Source: Methylotetracoccus sp. (GTDB lineage: Bacteria; Pseudomonadota; Gammaproteobacteria; Methylococcales; Methylococcaceae). Taken from it: a DNA stretch of 5,894 bases. Shown here piece after piece: positions 1-5,894 of the stretch (the stretch's first letter is position 1; every line of letters starts with the position of its first letter). The stretch lies in the NCBI GenBank assembly GCA_025458755.1, contig JALORT010000158.1, positions 1 to 5,894 of the forward strand, written 5' to 3'. Position numbers and translations under genes: made by a program. The notes beneath the pieces were generated by a model, which did no database searches, was not told the DNA's origin, and worked only from the letters and a program-made list of their open reading frames with translations.

Positions 1-188
1 AGACCGGCTCGCTTCAGCGCCTCGCGTCGATACCAGTTGCCCGTGCCGAGAAAGCCCCAATGGGCGATACGCTCGTAATGTGCCGCGGACTCATCGAAGA
101 TCCTGCGCAGAAAAGGCTGCTTTTCGGCTGCGCTCTGGTAATGCGGCGCGAGCACCTGGTGGGGCGTGAAACGGGGATCGGAAGCCAT
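1..188 (-). CDS. UbiE/COQ5-like class I SAM-dependent methyltransferase, N-terminal part only
   Basis: The first 62 codons of a gene that runs leftward out of the window. The visible peptide begins MASDPRFTPHQVLAPHYQ and contains IFDESAAHYERI followed by GTGNWYRREALKRAG. The pattern 'FD..A.HYE.I...G.G.WYRR.AL.RAG' is the usual N-terminal signature of UbiE-like class I methyltransferases, lying just before the SAM-binding glycine-rich motif. That motif is outside the window, so the enzymatic call rests on family resemblance, and the substrate (quinone, lipid or other small molecule) cannot be told. The ATG at 188-186 has no convincing Shine-Dalgarno sequence. The gene starts 49 bases after the stop of the ceramidase-like gene on the same strand, so it is probably the third gene of that operon. 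I see no terminator in the gap. Confidence 0.75.
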   Translation of the reverse strand, partial: MASDPRFTPHQVLAPHYQSAAEKQPFLRRIFDESAAHYERIAHWGFLGTGNWYRREALKRAG

Positions 189-237
189 AATCAGTGGTAC
201 GTAGGTTGGAGAATCCAGAAGCCATGCCGCCCGGCGG

Positions 238-1017
238 TCATTCGATCGCGGCGGGCTGCCGTCGCCGAATGGCCAACAGCATACTGTAGGTGCCCAGCCC
301 AGCCAGAAGGTGCTTCAGGCTGTGGCCGCTGAGCGGCTCCAGCAGTTCGAAGACGGCCGCATCCAGCCATTCCGCGAGTTTCGCGGCTAGGTAAGCCAGC
401 AGCAGTCCCCAAATATACCGCGAACCTTCGAACGTGGTAGGAAACCGGATCAGGATCAGAGGGATCAACACCAGCGGCAGAAACTGGATCAGAGCATACG
501 GGCGAAGGTCTCCGCAGCCCCGCGACTCCGTAGCTGCCCAGTAAACCACCGAGGCGGCACCGGCGATGACCAGCGGCCACAGGCCAACCCGCCCGGCCTT
601 GGCCGAGACGTACTCGCCCAGGATCAAAGCGAAAAAAGCCATGAACGCGATCGTCATCGGCAAACGATCCCACAGCAGCGAAGTGTTGCTCGGGGCGAAG
701 TGATAATAGGCCGATCCCGGGCCGATCAGCGCGACGCCCGCGAAGAAAGTCAAATATGCGGAGCGCAACTCAGGAAGTATGCCCGGCGGTGACCGGCTCA
801 TACAATCCCGAAACCCGGCCAAGCCCACCAGTACAAACGGCAGGTTACTGACTACATTGAAGAAGTTCGGGATACCAAGGTGAGAACGTTGATCGGCGAA
901 TTGATGGTAGCTCGGATCCTGGGGGATCGCAGGGACGAACAGCAGCGTGGCAGCGAAGGCCGCGACTGTGACACCGACCAGCCAGAGCCGCCAGCGGTCT
1001 AATGATAGTGCGTCCAT
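238..1017 (-). CDS. Alkaline-ceramidase-like membrane hydrolase (CREST superfamily)
   Basis: A 259-residue multi-pass inner-membrane protein with about seven hydrophobic segments (roughly 11-29, 50-69, 87-104, 119-137, 145-163, 173-192 and 200-218, with a further stretch near 236-251). Seen directly: S102 and H106 in GSAYYHFAPS, D117 in LLWDRLPM, and H232 and H236 in SGHSLKHLLAG. In human ACER3 the catalytic and zinc residues are S77, H81, D92, H217 and H221, so the S-x3-H-x10-D and HxxxH spacing is identical. By family knowledge this is a zinc-dependent amide hydrolase of the CREST group; the bacterial substrate (ceramide or another N-acyl lipid) is inference. The ATG at 1017 is chosen because it gives a 19-base overlap with the upstream srkA-like gene and places the first helix near the N terminus. 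An ATG at 1035 would add six residues. A longer in-frame extension is possible but lies within the kinase gene and looks non-coding. Confidence 0.85.
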   Translation of the reverse strand: MDALSLDRWRLWLVGVTVAAFAATLLFVPAIPQDPSYHQFADQRSHLGIPNFFNVVSNLPFVLVGLAGFRDCMSRSPPGILPELRSAYLTFFAGVALIGPGSAYYHFAPSNTSLLWDRLPMTIAFMAFFALILGEYVSAKAGRVGLWPLVIAGAASVVYWAATESRGCGDLRPYALIQFLPLVLIPLILIRFPTTFEGSRYIWGLLLAYLAAKLAEWLDAAVFELLEPLSGHSLKHLLAGLGTYSMLLAIRRRQPAAIE

Positions 1018-2006
1018 TCCCGGCTCTCGCTGCATTCCAGCGGCGGCTCCGCCATCCGCACCACCTGCTCGCGGAGTTCGATGATGCGCTCCTGCCAATA
1101 CCGTTCGGAATTGAACCACGGAAACGCGGATGGAAAAGCCGGGTCGTCCCAGCGTTGGGCCAGCCACGCGGAATAGTGGATCATCCGCAAGGTGCGCAGC
1201 GCTTCGATCAGGTGGAGTTCCCGTGCATCGAAATCGAAGAAGCTACGGTAACCGCCGACGATCTCGGCGAGCTGCCGCGTCATCGCGAGGCGGTCGCCCG
1301 AAAGCAGCATCCAGAGATCCTGCACCGCCGGACCCATGCGGCTGTCATCGAAATCGACGAAATGTGGACCGTCCTCGGTCCACAGCACATTTCCAGCATA
1401 GCAGTCGCCATGAAGACGCAGCACGATAATGGGCCCCGCACGCTCGTAGCATCGGCGCACTCCGTCCAAGGCGAGCGACGCCGCATCGCGATAGGCGTCA
1501 TGCTGATCGCGCGGGATGACATTCTGAGACAAGAGATAGTGGACCGGACCGTCGCCGAAGCTCTCGATGTCCAAGGCCGGACGGTGACGATAAGGCTTCA
1601 GCGCGCCCACCGCATGGATGCGCGCGATCAGCCGTCCCATGCGGGTCCGCGTGGCTGTGTCGCTGAATTCGGGGGCACGTCCGCCCTGTCGCGGAAACAC
1701 CGCAAAGCGAAAACCTTCGAAACGATGCAGCGTCGTCTGTCCGGTCTGTACCGGTGGCACGGCCGGCAACTCAGCTCCGGCCAGTTCTGCCAGGTAAGCA
1801 TGCTCCTCGAGGATCGCCGCATCCGGCCAGCGTCCGGCACGGTAGAACTTGGCGACGACCGAAGGTCCGGCCTCGAGGCCGATCTGGTAAACGCGGTTTT
1901 CGTAACTATTGAGCGCCAGCAGCCGTCCGTCGCAGGGAAAACCGACGCTTTCCAGCGCGTTCAGCACCACGTCTGGGGTCAACGCATCGTACGGATGATT
2001 GCTCAT
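999..2006 (-). CDS. srkA: SrkA/YihE (RdoA) family stress-response Ser/Thr protein kinase
   Basis: A 335-residue cytoplasmic kinase of the choline-kinase/aminoglycoside-phosphotransferase fold; E. coli SrkA is about the same length (328). Matching blocks include LNSYENRVYQ (32-41), a candidate ATP-binding lysine K53 in VAKFYR, ILEEH (65-69), GFRFAVFP (98-105), the catalytic loop LRLHGDCYAGNVLW (196-209, with D201 as catalytic base and N206), the metal-binding region FVDFDDSRMGPAVQDLWMLL (216-235, D218) and DPAFPSAFPWF near 288-298. In E. coli this kinase counters death pathways triggered by oxidative and envelope stress; the same role here is inferred from sequence. Unlike E. coli, no dsbA follows it; the ceramidase-like gene does, with a 19-base overlap that suggests co-translation. 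The ATG at 2006 has no clear Shine-Dalgarno sequence. The key residues are all present, so the protein should be active. Confidence 0.95.
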   Translation of the reverse strand: MSNHPYDALTPDVVLNALESVGFPCDGRLLALNSYENRVYQIGLEAGPSVVAKFYRAGRWPDAAILEEHAYLAELAGAELPAVPPVQTGQTTLHRFEGFRFAVFPRQGGRAPEFSDTATRTRMGRLIARIHAVGALKPYRHRPALDIESFGDGPVHYLLSQNVIPRDQHDAYRDAASLALDGVRRCYERAGPIIVLRLHGDCYAGNVLWTEDGPHFVDFDDSRMGPAVQDLWMLLSGDRLAMTRQLAEIVGGYRSFFDFDARELHLIEALRTLRMIHYSAWLAQRWDDPAFPSAFPWFNSERYWQERIIELREQVVRMAEPPLECSESREWTHYH

Positions 2007-2014
2007 GGGATGCC

Positions 2015-2020
2015 ATTCTA
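2015..2020 (-). promoter_or_regulatory. Possible -10 box for the srkA operon
   Basis: On the minus strand the hexamer TAGAAT matches the sigma70 -10 consensus at five of six positions and ends eight bases before the srkA start codon. Transcription would then begin almost at the ATG and give a leaderless message, which would fit the missing Shine-Dalgarno sequence. No good -35 box is found 16-19 bases upstream, so this is a weak call. Confidence 0.2.
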
Positions 2021-2126
2021 CAGGTCGCCGGCCGGATTCCGCACAAAAACGGCTGTTGCTGCACGTACGATCCGGAACTCCGCATCGCCGGCGCTGGATT
2101 GATATCTGGATTTCTTCACGTATTCA

Positions 2127-2156
2127 TTGATGTTCGTTCAGAGGGCACGCGATAAT
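2127..2156 (+). promoter_or_regulatory. Candidate sigma70-type promoter for the membrane heme-protein gene
   Basis: TTGATG at 2127-2132 (four of six matches to TTGACA) is followed after 18 bases by GATAAT at 2151-2156 (five of six matches to TATAAT). It lies in the most AT-rich part of the intergenic region and points toward the gene starting at 2435. Transcription would start near 2163 and leave a leader of about 270 bases. This is motif matching by eye only. Confidence 0.4.
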
Positions 2157-2434
2157 GTCGGCTAAACAGCGGTCTTGGGTCTCTGGTCGGTCCGCTGACA
2201 GCCGCGTTGGCCCAGCTTACGGATCAGCGAATGTTTTCACCGCGCCGCGGCTTGTTTGACGCGACGGAATGGCCTGTTTACGGCACGAAGGCTGCACCGG
2301 CCGCCGCGACTTGTCTCACCAAGCAGGTGCGACGCGCCCGGAACTGGCGGCGGTCCGGCAAAGTCGTCCAGAACCGCATCGGCTGGCTCCGTTCTCCCCA
2401 ACTTGTCCATTGTCCAACGAGGTATGCAGACCCC

Positions 2435-3187
2435 ATGATCCAGATTACGACGCTGGCGCGACTGCCCCAATCTTATAAGGTGCTTTTCACAGGCTTTCTA
2501 TTAGTGATCGGCGTAGGTCTGCTGATGGCGGGCGCCCAAATCATGCTGACGCACGGTATGGCTGACGGCAAACCAGGGTTGTCGATCAACGACATCATTT
2601 ACAGCTACCATGGCAATCGGTCCGGGTCGAAACTGGAAAGCATGCTGAATGGGCAGATGAAGGCGATGGCGCCGGATGAGGTGCGTTTCGAAATGATTCA
2701 GTGGGCACGCGACGGCGCACCGGCTGCCGAATGGAGCAAGACGATCCAGCCGCTGTTCCAGAAGTATTGTCTCTCGTGCCACAACGCCGAGTCCGGGTTG
2801 CCGAATTTCACCGAGCTCGCGGCGGTGCAGAAGATTGCCGAGGTGGACGAGGGAGCCAGCATTGGGTCGTTGACCCGAGTTTCGCACATCCACTTGTTCG
2901 GTATCGCGTTCATCTTCCTGTTCGTCGGCTGGATTTTCGGTCTGGCGGAGTACCCGACCCGTTGGAAGCTGATCCTGATCGCAACCCCGTTTGCATTTTT
3001 GATCGTCGACGTTCTGTCTTGGTGGCTGACGAAATACCATCCGATTTTCGCCTGGTTGACCATGCTCGGCGGCATTGGCTACAGCATCGCATCGACCGTG
3101 ATGATATTCACGGCGCTGGCTCAGATGTGGGTACCGCAGGCGACGTGGCCGGAGATGTGGAAAAACGATCCGGACGCCGCAGCCTGA
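2435..3187 (+). CDS. Predicted inner-membrane monoheme c-type cytochrome, family not recognised
   Basis: A 250-residue membrane protein with a single covalent heme c site, YCLSCHNAES (C112, C115, H116). Hydrophobic segments at about 17-38, 152-170, 178-197 and 204-230 suggest four helices. With the N terminus inside, residues 39-149 including the heme site lie in the periplasm, and the TRWK loop near 175-178 is cytoplasmic. The sequence before the heme, TIQPLFQKYCLSCHN, is typical of cytochrome c domains, although the domain is short. Further histidines that could ligate metal are H59 (YSYHGN), H151 and H153 (SHIHLFG) at the mouth of helix 2, and H202 between helices 3 and 4. The probable role is electron transfer or redox sensing at the membrane; the partner is unknown. 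The ATG at 2435 is chosen because hydrophobic, well-patterned sequence begins there. An AGG at 2420-2422 is a weak, distant ribosome site. No terminator with a T-tract follows the gene. Confidence 0.8.
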   Translation: MIQITTLARLPQSYKVLFTGFLLVIGVGLLMAGAQIMLTHGMADGKPGLSINDIIYSYHGNRSGSKLESMLNGQMKAMAPDEVRFEMIQWARDGAPAAEWSKTIQPLFQKYCLSCHNAESGLPNFTELAAVQKIAEVDEGASIGSLTRVSHIHLFGIAFIFLFVGWIFGLAEYPTRWKLILIATPFAFLIVDVLSWWLTKYHPIFAWLTMLGGIGYSIASTVMIFTALAQMWVPQATWPEMWKNDPDAAA

Positions 3188-3253
3188 GTACCCCGATTGG
3201 GCTCTCCGGCGCTGTGTGACAAGGACGTCACTTCCGTTCCATCGCATCCCACC

Positions 3254-3260
3254 GGAGGGG
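3254..3260 (+). promoter_or_regulatory. Strong Shine-Dalgarno sequence before the 59-codon small ORF
   Basis: GGAGGGG ends six bases before an ATG at 3267 (eight bases if the core GGAGG is counted). It is the best ribosome-binding site seen in the window, while the large DUF748 gene at 3443 has none directly upstream. It supports translation from 3267. Confidence 0.45.
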
Positions 3261-3266
3261 CTCCAC

Positions 3267-3446
3267 ATGTTGACTCGATGCGCTGCCGTAGTCTTGACAA
3301 GCAGACCGCGTCGGCACATCGTTCGCGGCGAAATGACACCTGATTTTCCATCCCGACAATGCCGCCCTGCAAATGGCGGCGAAGCCCGCCTTCGATGGGA
3401 AGGCGTGGGAACGCCGGCTGACGAACCGCCGCTGCGTCTTCCATGA
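3267..3446 (+). CDS. Small ORF (59 aa), possibly translationally coupled to the DUF748 gene
   Basis: This ORF begins MLTRCAAVVLTSRPRRH and ends PPLRLP. I recognise no family, and there is no clear helix, signal peptide or metal motif; it is rich in Arg and Pro. In its favour are a strong Shine-Dalgarno sequence and a stop codon (3444-3446) that overlaps the next gene's ATG (3443-3445) as ATGA, the usual arrangement for translational coupling. Against it, by hand count only about half of its codons end in G or C (30 of 59), whereas the start of the downstream gene is far richer in G/C third positions, so the peptide itself may be under little selection. It could be a leader whose translation delivers ribosomes to the DUF748 start, or a chance ORF in an untranslated region. 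Confidence 0.35.
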   Translation: MLTRCAAVVLTSRPRRHIVRGEMTPDFPSRQCRPANGGEARLRWEGVGTPADEPPLRLP

Positions 3447-5894
3447 GGCGACTCATCAAGATGACCCGAAGCCGCTGGGCGATCGCCTTCGGCGCGGTAT
3501 TTCTGTGTTACCTGCTGTTCGGTTTCCTGCTGCTCCCTTTTCTGGTCCAGCGCTATGGGCCGTCCATCGCCTCGGAACAACTGCAGCGGCCCGTGGCGCT
3601 CGGCAAGGTCCGCTTCAATCCGCTGCTGTTGACGCTGGAGCTCGAAGACTTCTCGCTGAAAGAAGCCAAAGGCGAGCCGATGGTCAGCCTGGGGCGCTTG
3701 TTCGCGGATCTGGAACTGAAGAGTGTGTTCCAACGAGCGCTGGCGTTCCGCGAGATCCGGCTCGAGAAGCCGTTTGTGCATGCGGTCATCGGTTCCGACG
3801 CTCGTCTGAATTTCGCCCGACTGGCTGATGCGTTCCCGCCTTCCAAGGCGCCGGAGCCGCCTGCCGAGGAATCCGGTCTTCCGCGTCTGCTGATCGATCA
3901 TTTTGCGTTGGTCGACGGCACCGTCGAGTTCGCCGACCAGTCACGCAGCCCGCCGGTGGCGGAACGCCTGGAAGCGATCAATTTGGAGATCGATGCGATT
4001 TCGACCCTGCCGGACAACCAGGCCTCCCACCATATTTCCGCTGCATTCGGCGACGGTTCCGTGCTCGACTGGCACGGTCACTTGTCGTTCGAACCGCTGG
4101 CGTCCGAGGGCGAACTGCGGCTGGACGGCTTCAAGCTGTCGACCCCCTGGCCGTTTCTGAAGGATCGAATCGCGGTGGCAAAACCGGAAGGCCAACTCGC
4201 GGTTGCGGCGCGCTACCGTTTTCGCAAGGACCAAGAGCAGCTCGATTTGGTGCTGAGCGAGATCGGAGCGACCCTGGCGGGCCTCAAACTGGTCCCGGCG
4301 GGAGGGAAGCAGCCCCTAGTGGAGATGCAGAAGATCAGGGTCAGCAATGCGAGCTTTGGCTTGATCGATCAGTCTGTCAAGGTTCCCGAGTTCACCATCG
4401 AGAAGGGCAAGGTCGCAGCGGCAATCGATGCGGCGGGAACCATCGACTGGCAGCGCCTGATGAAGCCGGCTGCCGGTCAGACGGCGCCGCCCAAGACCGG
4501 CAGCATATCGTCCGCCCAGCCGCCGGCGGCATCGAAACCCTGGCGTATCGACGTCGCTTCTTTCAAGCTGGCCGATGTCGCCCTGCAGTTGACGGACGCC
4601 AGTCGCCGCATGCCGGTCGATGCGACTATCGGAAGTTTCGGTCTGGGCCTGAATCTCGCTCTGGAAGCGGGCGCGGGAGAGCCCAAAGTGTCGGTCGGCA
4701 GCCTGACGAGTGAAGTTCGGAACCTGGTGCTGAAACCGGTTGCAGTGAAAGAGCCGATGCTGAGCCTGGAGTCGGTACGGGTGGCCGACGGGACGATCGA
4801 TCTGTCCAGCAGGACCATCAAGCTGCCATCGATAGCGATTCTCAAGGGTACCGTGCTTGCCGACGTCGATGAAGACGGCGCGATGAACTGGGCGAGGGTT
4901 GGGGAGCCGGCGTCGATACCGTCGCCCGGTCCATCCAACGCGGCCAAAGCAACGCAGCCGCGGGTTCCACTGCCCAAGGAAAAGTCCCCGCCAACAGCTC
5001 CGTGGCGGGTCGCGGTCGAGCAACTCAAGATCGAGCAGATCGGGCTGCGTTACGCCGATGACAGCAGGAAAACACCGATACAGGCAGAAGTCGCCAGCTT
5101 CGGCGTGGGGCTGCGCGCGGCGATTGAGGCAGGGAGCGGCGAACCGAAGGTGGTGATCGATCAGTTGCAGAGCGAAATCAAACAGATCGCTCTGCGCGAA
5201 CGCGCACGGGAAAAGCCCCTGGCGCAATTGGAATCGCTGGCGTTGAGCGGCGGGCAGGTCGACTTGGCAAAAAGTGCCATCGTGGTCCAGCGGATCGCGC
5301 TGAACGGCGGGGAGACCGCGATCGAACGCAATGAGCAGGGGGCGATTCATCTCGTGGAAGTGCTGGCGCCGAAAGACGGCGGAACACAGCGTCCGGACCG
5401 GCACAGCACTGGGTCGTCCCCGGCCGAAGGGGGCCAGCCCTGGCATGTCGAAGTGCAGCAAGTGAGTCTGAACGGCTTCAAAGCGGCGGTCGTAGACCAC
5501 AGCGTCACGCCGGCGATGGATCTGCATCTGGGCGGCGCCGACTTCCACTTCAAGAATGTGTCGAATGACGGCAAGACCCCGATGGCGTTCGACGGGAAGC
5601 TCTTGATTGCCCCCGGGGGCGAACTGGCGGTTCAGGGCAGCGCACTGCCAACGGGCGAGCGCGGACAAGCCGATGTTCGGCTGGACCGGCTCGATCTGAC
5701 CAGCCTCCAGCCTTATGTGGCCCAGGCCGGCGCACTGAAGCTGGAAAGCGGTAATCTGTCGACTCGGATGAAGGTGGGTTTTCAGCAGAAATCCGGCAAG
5801 CTCAGCGCAACCGCCAAGGGTGAAATGGCGTCCGCTAACCTGATGCTCAAGGAGACGAAGACCGGAAAGCGTTTTGCAGCCTGGGACAAGGTGA
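3443..5894 (+). CDS. DUF748 / AsmA-like envelope protein, C-terminal part beyond the window
   Basis: The reading frame stays open for 817 codons to the window edge; family members commonly exceed 1000 residues. The N terminus is basic (MRRLIKMTRSR), followed by one hydrophobic segment at about 12-36, so the protein is probably anchored in the inner membrane with the rest in the periplasm. The blocks RPVALGKVRFNPLLLTLELEDFSL (about 49-72) and LPRLLIDHFALVDGTVEFAD (146-165) are typical of DUF748, a family related to AsmA, whose members are linked to outer-membrane biogenesis and lipid transport in Gram-negative cells. Similar modules start near 146, 366, 520 and 666, separated by Pro/Ser-rich linkers (about 131-145, 341-365, 488-519 and 643-665). 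The last residues visible, TGKRFAAWDKV, also fit the family. An in-frame stop at 3419-3421 means the start is 3443 or the ATG at 3461; 3443 is preferred because of the ATGA overlap with the small ORF. The exact role is unknown. Confidence 0.85.
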   Translation, partial: MRRLIKMTRSRWAIAFGAVFLCYLLFGFLLLPFLVQRYGPSIASEQLQRPVALGKVRFNPLLLTLELEDFSLKEAKGEPMVSLGRLFADLELKSVFQRALAFREIRLEKPFVHAVIGSDARLNFARLADAFPPSKAPEPPAEESGLPRLLIDHFALVDGTVEFADQSRSPPVAERLEAINLEIDAISTLPDNQASHHISAAFGDGSVLDWHGHLSFEPLASEGELRLDGFKLSTPWPFLKDRIAVAKPEGQLAVAARYRFRKDQEQLDLVLSEIGATLAGLKLVPAGGKQPLVEMQKIRVSNASFGLIDQSVKVPEFTIEKGKVAAAIDAAGTIDWQRLMKPAAGQTAPPKTGSISSAQPPAASKPWRIDVASFKLADVALQLTDASRRMPVDATIGSFGLGLNLALEAGAGEPKVSVGSLTSEVRNLVLKPVAVKEPMLSLESVRVADGTIDLSSRTIKLPSIAILKGTVLADVDEDGAMNWARVGEPASIPSPGPSNAAKATQPRVPLPKEKSPPTAPWRVAVEQLKIEQIGLRYADDSRKTPIQAEVASFGVGLRAAIEAGSGEPKVVIDQLQSEIKQIALRERAREKPLAQLESLALSGGQVDLAKSAIVVQRIALNGGETAIERNEQGAIHLVEVLAPKDGGTQRPDRHSTGSSPAEGGQPWHVEVQQVSLNGFKAAVVDHSVTPAMDLHLGGADFHFKNVSNDGKTPMAFDGKLLIAPGGELAVQGSALPTGERGQADVRLDRLDLTSLQPYVAQAGALKLESGNLSTRMKVGFQQKSGKLSATAKGEMASANLMLKETKTGKRFAAWDKV

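Larger units (their letters stand above)
2007..2434. other. Divergent intergenic region between srkA and the heme-protein gene
   Basis: A 428-base stretch between two divergently transcribed genes. The left part (about 2060-2160) is less GC-rich than its surroundings and holds the best promoter candidate. The right part (about 2163-2434) is GC-rich and would be a 5' leader of roughly 270 bases if that promoter is used. I find no known riboswitch, no strong long hairpin, no tRNA and no convincing gene in it. It can be read in frame with the downstream gene from a TTG at 2207, but the resulting peptide is basic and of low quality, and I regard it as untranslated. Confidence 0.6.

Noticed and set aside
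1002..2102. A 366-codon open frame on the plus strand.
   Set aside because: It lies opposite the srkA-like kinase, whose catalytic motifs are unmistakable, and it has no motif of its own.
2207..2434. A 76-residue N-terminal extension of the heme protein from a TTG codon.
   Set aside because: It has no ribosome site, a rare start codon and a basic, unstructured peptide that would sit before a normal N-terminal membrane helix. The ATG at 2435 is the better start.
2424..2438. A four-codon ORF (MQTP) whose stop overlaps the heme-protein ATG as ATGA.
   Set aside because: The nearest purine-rich sequence is directly against its ATG, so it is unlikely to be initiated, and an overlap of this size is easily due to chance.
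3186..3231. Short inverted repeats after the heme-protein stop (GAG..CCC/GGG..CTC, and GTGAC/GTCAC at 3216-3231), considered as a terminator.
   Set aside because: The stems are only five or six pairs, one with a bulge, and neither is followed by a T-tract.
3294..3322. A perfect TTGACA with CATCGT 17 bases downstream, as a promoter for the DUF748 gene.
   Set aside because: The -10 element matches the consensus at only three of six positions and the site lies inside the small ORF. A single good hexamer is not enough.
3361..3380. A six-pair GC hairpin (GCCGCC/GGCGGC with an eight-base loop) before the DUF748 gene.
   Set aside because: There is no T-tract, it lies within the small ORF, and stems of this size are common in DNA this rich in GC.
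2501..3901. A 466-codon open frame on the minus strand.
   Set aside because: It runs antisense through the heme protein, the intergenic region and the start of the DUF748 gene. Its product is rich in Arg, Gln and His with no domain pattern, as expected for a complement frame in GC-rich DNA.
4316..5668. A 450-codon open frame on the minus strand.
   Set aside because: It is fully antisense to the DUF748 gene, whose modules and repeats are clear. The antisense product is Arg/Gln/His-rich and shows no recognisable motif.

Overview
The window looks like chromosomal DNA from a GC-rich proteobacterium. A gammaproteobacterium is most likely, because the SrkA-type kinase matches the E. coli protein closely through its catalytic region. 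The presence of a c-type heme protein and a DUF748 (AsmA-like) envelope protein also fits a Gram-negative cell with a periplasm and cytochrome c maturation. A closer lineage, for example a methanotroph relative, would be a guess. I see no transposon, phage gene, CRISPR array, tRNA or rRNA.

Layout. Positions 1-2006 carry three genes on the minus strand, transcribed from right to left: an srkA-like Ser/Thr kinase (2006-999), an alkaline-ceramidase-like (CREST superfamily) membrane hydrolase (1017-238, overlapping the kinase by 19 bases) and the first 62 codons of a UbiE-like class I methyltransferase (188-1, cut by the window edge). Their spacing suggests one operon. Positions 2007-2434 are a 428-base divergent intergenic region with one reasonable sigma70-type promoter facing right. 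Positions 2435-3187 encode a four-helix inner-membrane protein with one CxxCH heme c site. Positions 3188-3442 hold a 59-codon small ORF with a strong Shine-Dalgarno sequence; its stop overlaps the next start as ATGA. From 3443 to the right edge runs a large DUF748/AsmA-like envelope protein, still open after 817 codons.

How the genes may work together. The left cluster pairs a stress-linked kinase with a probable lipid amidase and a small-molecule methyltransferase, which suggests membrane lipid or stress metabolism; this is inference from position only. On the right, the heme protein and the DUF748 protein both place large domains in the periplasm, but nothing shows that they act together. 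No complete new multi-gene system is evident. The points most worth checking are the orphan membrane heme protein, the intact ceramidase-type active site in a bacterium, the tandem modules of the DUF748 protein and the small coupled ORF before it.
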